A stretch of DNA of 64,000 nt from Muraenolepis orangiensis (GCA_027704905.1 CM051022.1:10091602-10155601); one strand, 5' to 3'. Positions 25,650 through 36,853 are shown, numbered from the stretch's first letter. Numbers and translations: made by a program. The notes: generated from the letters alone by a model not told the origin.

Positions 25650-27427
25650 ATGCCTCTTAACTTGGAGGATTTTGTAGCCAAACCAACGGTTGCCAAGTTA
25701 AGTTTATGCACTAAAGAGGACTTATTGGTAATAGCGGGTCACTATGGGATTAAAATGATCCCAAGTACAAGGAAGCAGCAGCAGAAACTAGAGCTGATTG
25801 AGGCTTTAATTAAAAAATTGGTTCTTGAGCCTTCTGCTCGTGATCTTCCAGACAAGGAGGAGGTTGCAGGTGAACTTGTTTCTTCTAATCAGCTGAAGCT
25901 CAGAAGGCTTGAGCTAGAGTTTGAAAGTAGGAAGTTAGAGCGAGAGCATGAGGCTTGTGAGGCTGAGCGTGTGCGCGCTCAGGAGACTGAGCAGTCTGAG
26001 CGTGCGGCTCGTGTTGGCACTCAGGAGGCTGGTGAGCAGGCTGAGCGTGCGGCTCGTGTTGGCACTCAGGAGGCTGGTGAGCAGGCTGAGCGTGCGGCTC
26101 GTGTTGGCACTCAGGAGGCTGGTGAGCAGGCTGAGCGTGCGGCTCGTGTTGGCACTCAGGAGGCTGGTGAGCAGGCTGAGCGTGCGGCTCGTGTTGGTGC
26201 TCAGGAGGCTGGTGAGCAGGCTGAGCGTGCGGCTCGTGTTGGCGCTCAGGAGGCTGGTGAGCAGGCTGAGCGTGCGGCTCGTGTTGGCGCTCAGGAGGCT
26301 GGTGAGCAGGCTGAGCGTGCGGCTCGTGTTGGCGCTCAGGAGGCTGGTGAGCAGGCTGAGCGTGCGGCTCGTGTTGGCGCTCAGGAGGCTGGTGAGCAGG
26401 CTGAGCGGGCTGAGCGTGCGGCACGTGCTCAGGAGGCTGAGCGTGCACGGGAACGCGAGCATGAGCTTGAAATGAGAAGAATTGGGGGGGGTAGGGCATC
26501 CAGAACGACATGAAGATAGGTTTGATGTTGCCAAGCACATGCGTCTTGTTCCCCAATTCTTAGAGAAGGATGTTGATTTTGAAGTATTTCTCTATGTTTG
26601 AAAATGTGGCAGCCAATCTTCAATGGCCTAATGATCACTGGACACTTCTTCTCCAGAGTGCACTTACTGGGAAGGCACAGCATGTTTATGCATCACCTTG
26701 TCCAAATAACCAAGATTACAGTGTGGAGTTGTGTGGCATACGAGTTGGTGCCGGAGGCATATAGACAAAGGTTCCGTGCGTTCAGAAAACAAAATTCACA
26801 GACCTACGTGGAATTTGCTTATGAGAAGGAGTTGTTATTTGACCGATGGTGTAAGTCGGAGAAAGTTGACAAATTAGCAAAGATGCGAGACCTCATTCTT
26901 CTTGAGGAATTTAAGGCTTATTGTTTGCCTGACAGCATTGCAATGTATATCAATGAGCAGAAAGTGACTAAGTGTTCGGCAGCGGCAGGTCTCGCTGATG
27001 AGTTTGTATTAACATAAACATAGCTATCCCATGCGTAATGTAGAGGGCAAGCCAAAATGGAGCTTTGTTGACAAGCCCATAGCCTCTGGCAGCGGTGACA
27101 TTGGCGATAGTGGAGAGAAAGGGGTGAGGAGAGACCTTCGTGAGTGTTTCCACTGTGGAAAGAAAGGTCCTATAAAAGAGGATAACCACCAAGGATAACC
27201 ACCCCAATAAACAGATATCATTGGTCATGGCACCCACTTCTTTGACTAAGAATGTCCAAAGGGGTGAAGATATGAAAGCCTACTTACCATTCATCAGTGA
27301 GGGGTTGGTATCCTTGTCCAGGGAGGGAGAAAAGGTTCCTGTGACTATATTAAGAGACACGGCTGCGTCCCAGTCATTTATTCGGAGAGATGTGCTGCCT
27401 TTTGATGGTAGTTTAGAGGTAGATTAA
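25650..27427 (+). pseudogene. gag plus protease segment, first copy
   Basis: ATG at 25650 opens a gag-like frame beginning MPLNLEDFVAKPTVAKL. It runs through a basic/acidic helical stretch and a 45-bp (15-residue) repeat of about nine units (25990-26410), ending at 26513. A run of 8 G (7 in the right copy) shifts frame near 26484. Capsid-like sequence continues in other frames at 26570-27017. A degenerate zinc knuckle start (CFHCGKKG) lies near 27148. A protease-like stretch with LRDTAASQSF, which resembles the DTGAS active site, lies within 27221-27427. The copy is broken by several frameshifts. Confidence 0.75.
25990..26410 (+). repeat. 45-bp coding minisatellite in gag, first copy
   Basis: About nine tandem 45-bp units encode 15-residue repeats such as AARVGAQEAGEQAER, predicted helical and strongly charged. 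The period is a multiple of three, so all six frames stay open and give large false ORFs. Confidence 0.9.
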
Positions 27428-27606
27428 TTGGAATAATTGTCAGATCTTTTGGTATGCATGTCATGGAAATTCTTTGACACATCAGCGGAGAATGACTGGA
27501 ATGTAGTGACGCAGGTTGTGGTTCCGTTTAAGTATCGTCACGATATTCTATGTTTAGCTCACGATCACAGACTCGCAGGACACCTAGGTGTTAATAAAAC
27601 ACATAT

Positions 27607-30290
27607 AACACATATTTTTGTTACGTTTCATATTATGTTTCATTGACAAGACAACGAGCACTTTACAGTAGTCAATGGTAACGTAATATGGGGGCTCGTG
27701 CCAAACAAATTTGAATTACTTGGTTAAACAGAGCGTAATCCACATTTTTAAATACGGTTGACAGTTTGTGTGTGCAGCCCATGTTTTAGACCCTTCTTGT
27801 TAAAAAGGTAGTCTCCAATATGGAGTGTTTCCAGCCAGCTAGGGCAGCTGGGCTACTTTTGTGTAGACCCTTCCTTCGCCTGGTAGGCACACCAGATGCT
27901 GGTCGGGGTGTTAGGAGACCCTGTCAGGAGCCATCTCCTAGGCCGGTGTGTGTCAGCAGGTAGTTATATAGGGGTACATAGTGTGGGATGGAACCATTAA
28001 AGGGATGGGCTCTAGGTTTGTAGTGAAACACACAGTATCTGTTGATCTTTGAGAGTATTTTGAAATGTGGATGCTTAAGAATGTTGTACCAATTTCTTTG
28101 TTACTTGGTGAGTGTGCAATTGTAGTTGTATAGTGAGTAATGTTGATTGGGTGTTCCACTAAGGACCCTAAACATTACAGTAGTGAAACGGTGGCCAGAG
28201 TTGTTAAAGGCAGGCTGTGCAGACGGTTATGGTGAAGCCCATTGTTATATATATTTTATTTTTGTCCCATGTTGGGTAAGTTTATCATAATTTGTTAATT
28301 TGTTTCTCTTTCCTTATTGTCCGAGTTGTGCAACTACACTAGAACAATAATGCCTCTTAACTTGGAGGATTTTGTAGCCAAACCAACGGTTGCCAAGTTA
28401 AGTTTATGCACTAAAGAGGACTTATTGGTAATAGCGGGTCACTATGGGATTAAAATGATCCCAAGTACAAGGAAGCAGCAGCAGAAACTAGAGCTGATTG
28501 AGGCTTTAATTAAAAAATAGGTTCTTGAGCCTTCTGCTCGTGATCTTCCAGACAAGGAGGAGGTGAACTTGTTTCTTCTAATCAGCTGAAGCTCAGAAGG
28601 CTTGAGCTGGAGTTTGAAAGTAGGAAGTTAGAGCGAGAGCATGAGGCTCGTGAGGCCGAGCGTGTGCGCGCTCAGGAGACTGAGCAGTCTGAGCGTGCGG
28701 CTCGTGTTGGTGCTCAGGAGGCTGGTGAGCGGGCTGAGCGTGCGGCTCGTGTTGGCGCTCAGGAGGCTGGTGAGCAGGCTGAGCGTGCGGCTCGTGTTGG
28801 CGCTCAGGAGGCTGGTGAGCAGGCTGAGCGTGCGGCTCGTGTTGGCGCTCAGGAGGCTGGTGAGCAGGCTGAGCGTGCGGCTCGTGTTGGCGCTCAGGAG
28901 GCTGGTGAGCAGGCTGAGCGTGCGGCTCGTGTTGGCGCTCAGGAGGCTGGTGAGCAGGCTGAGCGTGCGGCTCGTGTTGGCGCTCAGGAGGCTGGTGAGC
29001 AGGCTGAGCGTGCGGCTCGTGTTGGCGCTCAGGAGGCTGGTGAGCAGGCTGAGCGTGCGGCTCATGTTGGCGCTCAGGAGGCTGGTGAGCAGGCTGAGCG
29101 GGCTGAGCGTGCGGCACGTGCTCAGGAGGCTGAGCGTGCACGGGAACGCGAGCATGAGCTTGAAATGAGAAGAATTGGGGGGGGTAGGGCATCCAGAACG
29201 ACATGAAGATAGGTTTGATGTTGCCAAGCACATGCGTCTTGTTCCCCAATTCTTAGAGAAGGATGTTGATTTTGAAGTATTTCTCTATGTTTGAAAATGT
29301 GGCAGCCACTCTTCAATGGCCTAATGATCACTGGACACTTCTTCTCCAGAGTACACTTACTGGGAAGGCACAGCATGTTTATGCATCACTTTGTCCAAAT
29401 AACCAAGATTACAGTGTGGAGTTGTGTGGCATACGAGTTGGTGCCGGAGGCATATAGACAAAGGTTCCGTGCGTTCAGAAAAATAAATTCACAGACCTAC
29501 GTGGAATTTGCTTATGAGAAGGAGTTGTTATTTGACCGATGGTGTAAGTCGGAGAAAGTTGACAAATTAGCAAAGATGCGAGACCTCTTCTTGAGGAATT
29601 TAAGGCTTATTGTTTGCCTGACAGCATTGCAATGTATATCAATGAGCAGAAAGTGACTAAGTGTTCGGCAGCGGCAGGTCTCGCTGATGAGTTTGTATTA
29701 ACATAAACATAGCTATCCCATGCGTAATGTAGAGGGCAAGCCAAAATGGAGCTTTGTTGACAAGCCCATAGCCTCTGGCAGCGGTGACATTGGCGATAGT
29801 GGAGAGAAAGGGGTGAGGAGAGACCTTCGTGAGTGTTTCCACTGTGGAAAGAAAGGTCCTATAAAAGAGGATAACCACCAAGGATAACCACCCCAATAAA
29901 CAGATATCATTGGTCATGGCACCCACTTCTTTGACTAAGAATGCCCAAAGGGGTGAAGATATGAAAGCCTACTTACCATTCATCAGTGAGGGGTTGGTAT
30001 CCTTGTCCAGGGAGGGAGAAAAGGTTCCTGTGACTATATTAAGAGACACGGCTGCGTCCCAGTCATTTATTCGGAGAGATGTGCTGCCTTTTGATGGTAG
30101 TTCAGAGGTAGATGCTGGAATAATTGTCAGATCTTTTGGTATGCATGTCATGGAAATTCTTTGACGCATCAGCGGAGAATGAATGTAGTGGCGCAGGTTG
30201 TGGTTCCGTTTAAGTATCGTCACGATATTCTATGTTTAGCTCACGATCACAGACTCGCAGGACACCTAGGTGTTAATAAAACATATGATA
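27607..30290 (+). repeat. Second copy of a 2.7-kb tandem duplication inside the element
   Basis: 27607-30290 repeats 24907-27606 at a constant offset of 2,700 bp at the start. The first copy breaks off within the integrase zinc-binding region (near 27600) and jumps back to LTR sequence, so the duplication spans part of the LTR, leader, gag, protease and integrase start. Confidence 0.9.
28350..30164 (+). pseudogene. gag plus protease segment, second copy
   Basis: Same layout as the first copy. A TAG at 28518-28520 (TTG in the first copy) ends the N-terminal frame after ALIKK, and there is a small deletion near 28564. The 45-bp repeat has about nine units (28690-29110). A G8 run again shifts frame near 29178. 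Capsid-like pieces lie at 29263-29656, and the protease-like LRDTAASQSF at 29910-30164. Confidence 0.75.
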
Positions 30291-31300
30291 GGGTCCTACG
30301 TCAGTTTTTCTGGCCAGGTTTAAAACGAGATGTGGTGCAGCACTGTAGGGGTTGTTCCACTTGTCAGGTGGTGGGCAAACCTAACAAGGGCATTCCACCA
30401 GCACCACTCTATCCTATCCCGGCAGTGGGGGAACCCTTTGAGAGGGTGATCATTGATTGCATAGGACCACTTCCTAGAACCAAATCAGTTAACAGTTTTC
30501 TTTTACTCTTTGTACTAACACACGGTTTCCGGAAGCGATACCATTGAAAAGGATCACAGCCAAAACAGTGTCACAGGCTCTAGTGAAGTTCTTTTCGATT
30601 TTTGGTTTACCCAGAGTAGTACAGTCGGATCAAGGCACACATTTTTCATCTCGCATTTTCTCTCAAGTACTAAAACAACTTAATATATCCCACAGCTTTT
30701 CTAGCCCGTATCACCCGGAATCCCAGGGGGCCTTGGAGAGATTCCATTCCACATTGAAGACGATGCTCTGTGCGTTCTGCCTTGAGACTGGGATGAGGGG
30801 GTCCATCTGATGCTATTCGCTGCAAGAGAAGTAGTACAGGAGTCATTGGGATTCAGTCCTGCAGAACAGTTTTTTGCGCACTCTGTTAGAGGTCCGCTTA
30901 AACTGCTGAGAGAAAAATGGTTGGGAGAGAGCGAACCAAAAAACCTTTTGGACTGTCTGTGGTTTCAGAGAGAAGCTTCAAAGAGCATGTGAACTGGCAA
31001 GGAAGAACCTTGGTATCACGCAGGACAAAATTAAGGGGTGGTATGACAGGAAGGCTCGACATTGAGTTTTTACGCCAGGTGAGAGTCTTGGTTTGCTGCC
31101 TGTCTCAGGGTCCAGCTTACAAGCACGGTTCAGTGGGCCGTATCTGGTTAGACAGAGTAGGAGAGTTGGATTATCTGATTGAGACACCAGACCGCGGACG
31201 GAAGACTCGCTTGTGCCATGTTAACATGATCAAACCATATCGTGAGAGAGAGTCTCTAGTAAATCCTGCTGAGAATGTTGATGTCTCATCTTCATCTCCA
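30161..31300 (+). pseudogene. Integrase segment, left element (precedes RT)
   Basis: The N-terminal HHCC zinc module is visible (HDHRLAGHLGVNKTYDR … CRGCSTCQ). The catalytic core has Asp in IIDCIGPLP, Asp in QSDQGTHFSS and Glu in GALERF, with 35 residues between the last two. A difference near 30500 from the right copy shifts the frame, and further shifts follow at 30810 and 30917. A GPY/F-type C-terminal piece (GPYLV in one frame, near 31136) and TRLCHVNMIKPY follow. This is the strongest evidence for the integrase-first order. Confidence 0.85.
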
Positions 31301-32856
31301 GTACCTGTACCTGTGTCCACTGTACCTGTGTCAGTCTGTGTGTTGGCCCCACCTGGAATTGACAAGGGTAATGACGGTCTTTGTCTTTCAGGGGAGATTG
31401 GAGAGCTGGAGGATGACGTCATTATCCCATCCAAAGCAGTGGTAGAGGGGAGACTGAGGAACTCTGAGTCATTGGACAACCTTGACTATCATTTGGCCAC
31501 TTGCCGACTGTTCAGCGGGATGATATTATCTGTTTAGTTAGGTCTCATTGTGACTTGTTTTCCGATATTCCTTCACGCACTAATGTGCTACACCATGATA
31601 TTGATGTGGGTGATGCACCACCTATCAAGCAGCACGCGTATCGCGTAAATCCATGTAAGCGTGCGAGTTTACAGAAGGAGGTTGAGTACATGCTCTCTAA
31701 TAATATTTCTGAGCCCAGTTTTAGTCCATGGAGCTCACCCCATTTATTGGTTGATAAATCGGATAAGACCGATTTTGCACAGATTTTCGCCGGGTGAATA
31801 ACGTCACTAAACCAGATAGTTTTCCTTTGCCTAGAATGGAGGACTGTGTTGATAGAGTGGGAGGTGCTTCGTATGTGACCAAGTTAGACTTGTTGAAAGG
31901 CTACTGGCAAGTACCACTTACCGAGCGGGCTAAGTTAATTTCTGCGTTCGTGACTCCAGACAGTTTCCTCCAGTATACTGTAATGCCGTTCGGCATGCGT
32001 AATGCATCAGCGACTTTTCAGAGGCTGGTTAACTATGTGCTATCTGGTGTAGCTAACTGAGGCCTATCTTGACGACCTTGTGATTTATTCTGACAAATGG
32101 GGGGGGGGGGCATATGGATAGCTTGAGGGAGGTTTTCGACCGGCTTAGCCAGGCAAACTTGACCTTGAACTTGGCTAAGTGCGAGTTTGGCAGGGCGACA
32201 GTCACCTATCTTGGGAAGGTAGTGGGACGGGGAGAGGTCCGTCGTGTCCATTCCAAGGTAGAAGCGATACTTGCGTTTCCAGAACCTGGTACTCGTCGAG
32301 ACCTCCAGTGTTTTTTAGGGATGGCGGGTTACTACAGAGGCTTCTGTAGAAACTTTTCAGCTGTAGCCGCTCCCCTTACAGACCTTTTGAGTCCAAAAGT
32401 TCCTTTTCAGTGGACTCCTAGGTGCACCTTTGCGTTTCAACAACTCAAGTCCATCTTAGTCAGTGCTCCTATCCTTGCGGCGCCCATGTTTGCAAAACCC
32501 TTTAAGTTGGCTGTGGATGCTAGCGATCTTGGTGCAGGCGCTGTGCTGCTCCAGGATGATGATGGCGGTATAGAGCATCCGGTGTCGTACTTTTCCAAAA
32601 AGTTCAACAAACACCAGCGGGGTTATTCGACCATTGAGAAGGAAGCATTGGCCCTGAACTTAGCTCTTTCCCACTTCGAGGTGTATGTCGGTTCATCCCA
32701 AGTGCCGATTAAAGTGTACACTGACCACAATTCATTGGTTTTTATTGGTAGGATGCGAAACGATTGATGCGCTGGAGCCTTTTCCTCCAGGCCTTTGACG
32801 TTGTTCACGTCAGAGGTAAAGATAATGTGTTGGCCGACGCGCTATCGCGACTGTAG
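31300..32856 (+). pseudogene. Reverse transcriptase and RNase H, left element
   Basis: RT fragments are in order: DLFSDIPSRTNVLHHDI (31550s), SFPLPRMEDCVDRVGG and KLDLLKGYWQVPL (31794-32060), and YLDD active-site box at 32065-32076. A run of G near 32099 and a stop at about 32058 break the frame. 32114-32767 is an open frame with the RT thumb (FLGMAGYYRGFCRNFS) and RNase H (LAVDASDLGAGAVLLQ, YSTIEKEALALN, VYTDHNSLVF). The chain ends near 32856 with ADALSRL. Confidence 0.9.
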
Positions 32857-32929
32857 TTGTGAAAACTCCTAGCTTTTATTCATTTTCTTTTCTGTTCATT
32901 CCCCACTGTACTCGGGTATATACATACAT

Positions 32930-33292
32930 TTGGGTGTGTTGTATCCAGATCAGGTGTTCCCCAGTGTGATGGGCGATGTCTGGTTGTAGTCCCCTGTCTT
33001 GGTCTCGTAGTTCTTTGTCGTTTCCCTCCCAGGTGTATCCATTTGTAATCAGCCCAGGTGTTTCTTGTTCTCGTCATCCCCTTGTGAATATGGGTTCTGT
33101 TCTCCCCTGTGTGGGTGGCTGATCCTGTCTGTACAGTCCTGTGGTTTGTTTGTCATTATTTTTATGTTATCCCTTCACCTTCAACCATGGTAATTATAAT
33201 AAAACATATTTTTGTTAATTTGGCTACCGTTTCATATTATGTTTCATTGACAAGACAACGAGCACTTTACAGTCGTCAATGGTAACGTAATA
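32930..33292 (+). repeat. 3' LTR of left Gmr1-like element
   Basis: This repeats the 5' LTR from gggtgtgttgtatcc onward, with an extra gttaatttggctacc segment near 33215 that is also present in the 3' LTRs at 39.5 and 52.0 kb. Its 5' edge differs from the 5' LTR, so the boundary is approximate. 32857-32929 is the polypurine/pre-LTR zone. Confidence 0.8.
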
Positions 33293-33655
33293 CCAAAGAA
33301 CAAAAGAGATTGCAGGATCTTCAAATCCTAAATAACCAAACCAAGGTGAGTGACCCAGCACACTTTCTACAACACAGGTTGCAGAATAGTATCAACAATG
33401 TAAATTGTTAATGAATGAAGAGGCGGAACAAGCTAATTGTTTCATGTCGGCTTTTGGCTTTTTCTGGATCTACCGACAACATTACGTCACTAATAATCTC
33501 ACCTCATCCACCAACAACACTCTCCTCATTCCACTGATCAACACAACAATCGCAACACACCTCTGCGATTCAACAGACGTTTTTTTAATTGTTACATTAC
33601 ATTAAATAAGACTTCCGCCAAGTCCCCTTCCTCCATTTACTTGGCATAAGGCCTA
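33293..33655 (+). repeat. Block Y, left copy
   Basis: A shared block that in the right contig lies between Z and the retroelement (39121-39485, 51590-51941) or the WASL intron (42113-42446 plus 42886-42915), always in reverse orientation to this one. The short ORF with NEEAEQANCF is conserved only because the block is. No family recognised. Confidence 0.75.
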
Positions 33656-34370
33656 CTCACAGAGCACGCGACACGAGACACCATCACACCGGGGAACCAG
33701 TACCGTACAAAAAGGTCTCTGTAGGATCCACATACCTTTGGAAACGATCTCTTTAAACCAATCCCTTGCAGGACTTGCGGTACGTCTCCCAAGTGCGGGC
33801 GAGACCGAGCGGGTACGGTGCCTTCTGGCACCACCACTACCCCCCCCCCCCCCCCCCGCCACAGGAAGAAGTCCTGTGGACCACCAGTAGCATCCCCTTC
33901 CCTACCGCACTGCTGCTGCCACGGGTGCCGTGGCGATAAAGAGACTGGCGGTACAGCTCCTCCTGGGGAAGAACCAGACAGTGCAAGGTGGACAGGCAGC
34001 CACCCGGCCCCAGGGCTTGTCCGGGGGCCACCTTCACCCTCGCACCCTGACTCGTCAGCCGGGGCAGACAGAAAGGTTGTGCAGAACATCATGGTCTTTG
34101 ATGAAGTTTGGGCATCCGCAAAAAATTATCCAGAGACCAAAAAGTCCAGAAATCAAAATGGATGAGGAAAAGCACCAACCAAAACCAAAAGGCATCTTCT
34201 TACATGGCAACTTGGTGAAGAAGGGACTCTCGGCCCTCTCTGTACCAATTAGGTCGTCTCATCTCCCTTCCTTTCTTCCATTGGCGTGTGGTTCTCCATA
34301 TGTCCTAATCTTTCTTCCTCTTTCGCCTATCTATCTAAAGGATACAGTAAAGAGTACAGTATAGGGTTTA
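33656..34370 (+). repeat. Block Z, left copy (GC-rich, unknown)
   Basis: GC-rich block with a long C-run (33840-33857), recurring reversed at 38400-39120, 41350-42112 and truncated at 51383-51590. Overlapping 110-150 residue ORFs exist on both strands, and no frame shows a domain I can name. It could be an exon-rich piece of an unrecognised gene or simply a GC-rich repeat. Confidence 0.6.
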
Positions 34371-34615
34371 GTAGACCGTAAAGGTCAGTGTTATTCATAC
34401 GTGTGTATTCAAGTTAAACGTGTGTGAAATGGCACAATGAAGTGAATGTGAATAAGTCAGTAAATAAAGTGAATAAAACATTACGCAATTGTACTAGTTT
34501 TAGTCCATATTTTTTGCCTATGACAGTCTTACTTACTTAAAAATAAAACACATGGCAGGGCCTACCAGACAGAGGGCACAGTCAGCACCCCCCCCCCCCC
34601 CTGCAGTATTCTCAC
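34371..34615 (+). repeat. Block W, left copy, ending at the gap
   Basis: AT-rich sequence followed by a C-run and ctgcagtattctcac. Its reverse complement occurs at 38046-38399, 41007-41349 and 51235-51382. In the right contig the bases after this point lead into block X, so the missing sequence probably begins with X. Confidence 0.75.
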
Positions 34616-35615
34616 NNNNNNNNNNNNNNNNNNNNNNNNNNNNNNNNNNNNNNNNNNNNNNNNNNNNNNNNNNNNNNNNNNNNNNNNNNNNNNNNNNNNN
34701 NNNNNNNNNNNNNNNNNNNNNNNNNNNNNNNNNNNNNNNNNNNNNNNNNNNNNNNNNNNNNNNNNNNNNNNNNNNNNNNNNNNNNNNNNNNNNNNNNNNN
34801 NNNNNNNNNNNNNNNNNNNNNNNNNNNNNNNNNNNNNNNNNNNNNNNNNNNNNNNNNNNNNNNNNNNNNNNNNNNNNNNNNNNNNNNNNNNNNNNNNNNN
34901 NNNNNNNNNNNNNNNNNNNNNNNNNNNNNNNNNNNNNNNNNNNNNNNNNNNNNNNNNNNNNNNNNNNNNNNNNNNNNNNNNNNNNNNNNNNNNNNNNNNN
35001 NNNNNNNNNNNNNNNNNNNNNNNNNNNNNNNNNNNNNNNNNNNNNNNNNNNNNNNNNNNNNNNNNNNNNNNNNNNNNNNNNNNNNNNNNNNNNNNNNNNN
35101 NNNNNNNNNNNNNNNNNNNNNNNNNNNNNNNNNNNNNNNNNNNNNNNNNNNNNNNNNNNNNNNNNNNNNNNNNNNNNNNNNNNNNNNNNNNNNNNNNNNN
35201 NNNNNNNNNNNNNNNNNNNNNNNNNNNNNNNNNNNNNNNNNNNNNNNNNNNNNNNNNNNNNNNNNNNNNNNNNNNNNNNNNNNNNNNNNNNNNNNNNNNN
35301 NNNNNNNNNNNNNNNNNNNNNNNNNNNNNNNNNNNNNNNNNNNNNNNNNNNNNNNNNNNNNNNNNNNNNNNNNNNNNNNNNNNNNNNNNNNNNNNNNNNN
35401 NNNNNNNNNNNNNNNNNNNNNNNNNNNNNNNNNNNNNNNNNNNNNNNNNNNNNNNNNNNNNNNNNNNNNNNNNNNNNNNNNNNNNNNNNNNNNNNNNNNN
35501 NNNNNNNNNNNNNNNNNNNNNNNNNNNNNNNNNNNNNNNNNNNNNNNNNNNNNNNNNNNNNNNNNNNNNNNNNNNNNNNNNNNNNNNNNNNNNNNNNNNN
35601 NNNNNNNNNNNNNNN
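34616..35615. other. Assembly gap (1,000 N)
   Basis: Exactly 1,000 undetermined bases. Long ORFs crossing it are meaningless. It is the only place where the orientation of all shared blocks changes. Confidence 1.
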
Positions 35616-35723
35616 CCCTACAGTGGCGTTTTCTCCCGGAGGCCAAGGGAAGCCAGGCTTCCCCTGTTTTTTCGGATTGTAGTTATAATTTTAATACATT
35701 TTAAAATTATAATTTTTTTTAAA

Positions 35724-35777
35724 AATTCGGTAATTCTCCTTTGCTGTGTCACACAGCAAAGGAGAATTACCGAATTT
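35724..35777. repeat. Perfect hairpin 1 inside the hAT element
   Basis: Stem of about 26 bp with a 3-nt loop; the arm contains attctcctttgctgtg and its exact complement follows. It is AT-flanked. Confidence 0.85.
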
Positions 35778-35801
35778 TTTTTATTTTAATTTAAAAAATG
35801 T

Positions 35802-35859
35802 AGGAGAGACGGTCCGGCAGCAACACAGCCTGTGTGTTGCTGCCGGACCGTCTCTCCCC
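35802..35859. repeat. Perfect hairpin 2 inside the hAT element
   Basis: Stem of about 25 bp with a 5-nt loop (gcctg); the arm contains acggtccggcagcaacaca and its exact complement. It is unrelated in sequence to hairpin 1. Confidence 0.85.
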
Positions 35860-36211
35860 CATTCTCATTGAGTATTTTACAAAGAGTGAAACAACAGCGC
35901 CCCCTAGATATTATGGTGAAATAGAGGAGGCCAGCCGAATGAGCTTCCCTTGGTGAAAAAAAAAATGGGGGATTGTCCCGGATTGACCAATCAGATGAGG
36001 CACGTCATGTCCCCCTGCCAACCTGTGATTGGTCAGGGCCATGCCAAGGGAGGCCAGAGACGGCTGGCCTCCCTTCAAGGGAATGGGATCCCTTGATCCC
36101 ATTGGATCGATTTGAAGGGAATCCCTTGACTCACAAATCCAATCAAATCACATCAACATCAGTACGTAGTACTGTAACTGTCATCCTCGCCGTTTGATAG
36201 TATTAAGCATT

Positions 36212-36709
36212 ATGGAGGGTGGAGATTTGGCGTACTTAATAAAAAACAACTTTACTAAACTTCCGCTACAGCAGCAACTAAAAATTAAATCAGATGACAG
36301 GCCCATGCCCACACTCGAGCTGTGTGCACAGAGGAAAAAGGGAGCGAATCGGACGTTCAATGAGGACAATTATGTCCGCACGGAGTGGCTAACTGGAAGC
36401 GCTGAACTTCAGCGTCTATTTTGCTGGCCATGTCTTCTTTTTGACAAGGATTCGTGCTCCCTGAACAATCCTTGGGCAACTTCAGGATTCATCGACCTTG
36501 CCAACCTGTCACGGGCAATTGAGAGGCACGGTAAATCAAAAAATCACATAGATTGTGCTGTGAAATTGAAGCTTTTTTATTCATTACCGAATCTGCACTG
36601 CGCATTGAGCGGCTGGTTATGCATTTGGGGGGGGGGGGGGGGAATGCTTAAATTAATAAGACGCGAGAGTTTTGGCTGGAGAGTGCGTGCGGACCTGTCG
36701 GTTAGATAA
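36212..36709 (+). pseudogene. hAT transposase N-terminal fragment (TTF-type zinc finger, ZMYM1-like)
   Basis: ATG at 36212 opens MEGGDLAYLIKNNFTKL. About residues 50-120 have the TTF-type zinc-finger pattern of hAT transposases and ZMYM-like proteins: FNEDNYVRTEWLTGS, LFCWPCLLFDKDS, WATSGFIDLANLSRAIERHG, then SKNHIDC. The frame then enters a poly-G run coding for glycines and stops. The DDE catalytic core and dimerisation region are absent, so it is not an active transposase. Confidence 0.8.
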
Positions 36710-36853
36710 CAGGCGTGTGCAAGTCCTGCATCTGTATGATACAACTGTGTAAAATGATACCGGGCGCTGTAATCACTCAACTGGTTACGTTATTGACCCA
36801 AAAAAAACTGGCTTCCCCTAAAATTTTCACCACGCCACGCTACTGCCGCCCTA

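Larger units (their letters stand above)
24603..33292 (+). mobile_element. Gmr1-like Ty3/Gypsy LTR retroelement, left copy, degenerate
   Basis: Order on the + strand: 5' LTR, tRNA-Pro-like primer site, gag, protease, (tandem repeat of these), integrase, reverse transcriptase, RNase H, 3' LTR. Integrase lies before reverse transcriptase, the arrangement reported for Gmr1-type elements and opposite to ordinary Gypsy elements. Ends are TGTTACGT and ACGTAATA. Flanking five bases are tcaaa on the left and ccaaa on the right, consistent with a 5-bp target duplication with one change. It carries many frameshifts and stops, so it is not autonomous. It sits in the WASL intron upstream of exon A, opposite in strand to WASL. 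Confidence 0.85.
35621..36845 (+). mobile_element. hAT transposon remnant (internally deleted)
   Basis: Left end CAGTGGCG and right end CGCTACTG (complement CAGTAGCG) are hAT-type inverted termini. The right flank ccgcccta (36846-36853) is matched by the visible last five bases of the left flank (cccta, 35616-35620), the other three falling in the N gap, consistent with an 8-bp target duplication. Inside are two long hairpins, a short N-terminal transposase ORF and a G-run (36628-36642). The element is 1.2 kb, too short for a full transposase. Confidence 0.8.

Noticed and set aside
25900..26556. Large His/Pro/Gln and Ser/Thr/Leu ORFs opposite or overlapping gag (also 28593-29249, 55995-57107, 56075-57094)
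   Set aside because: The 45-bp repeat keeps all six frames open; the gag frame is the only one with flanking unique protein sequence.
34552..35682. ORFs across the N gap on both strands
   Set aside because: Undetermined bases were translated as X; there is no sequence there.
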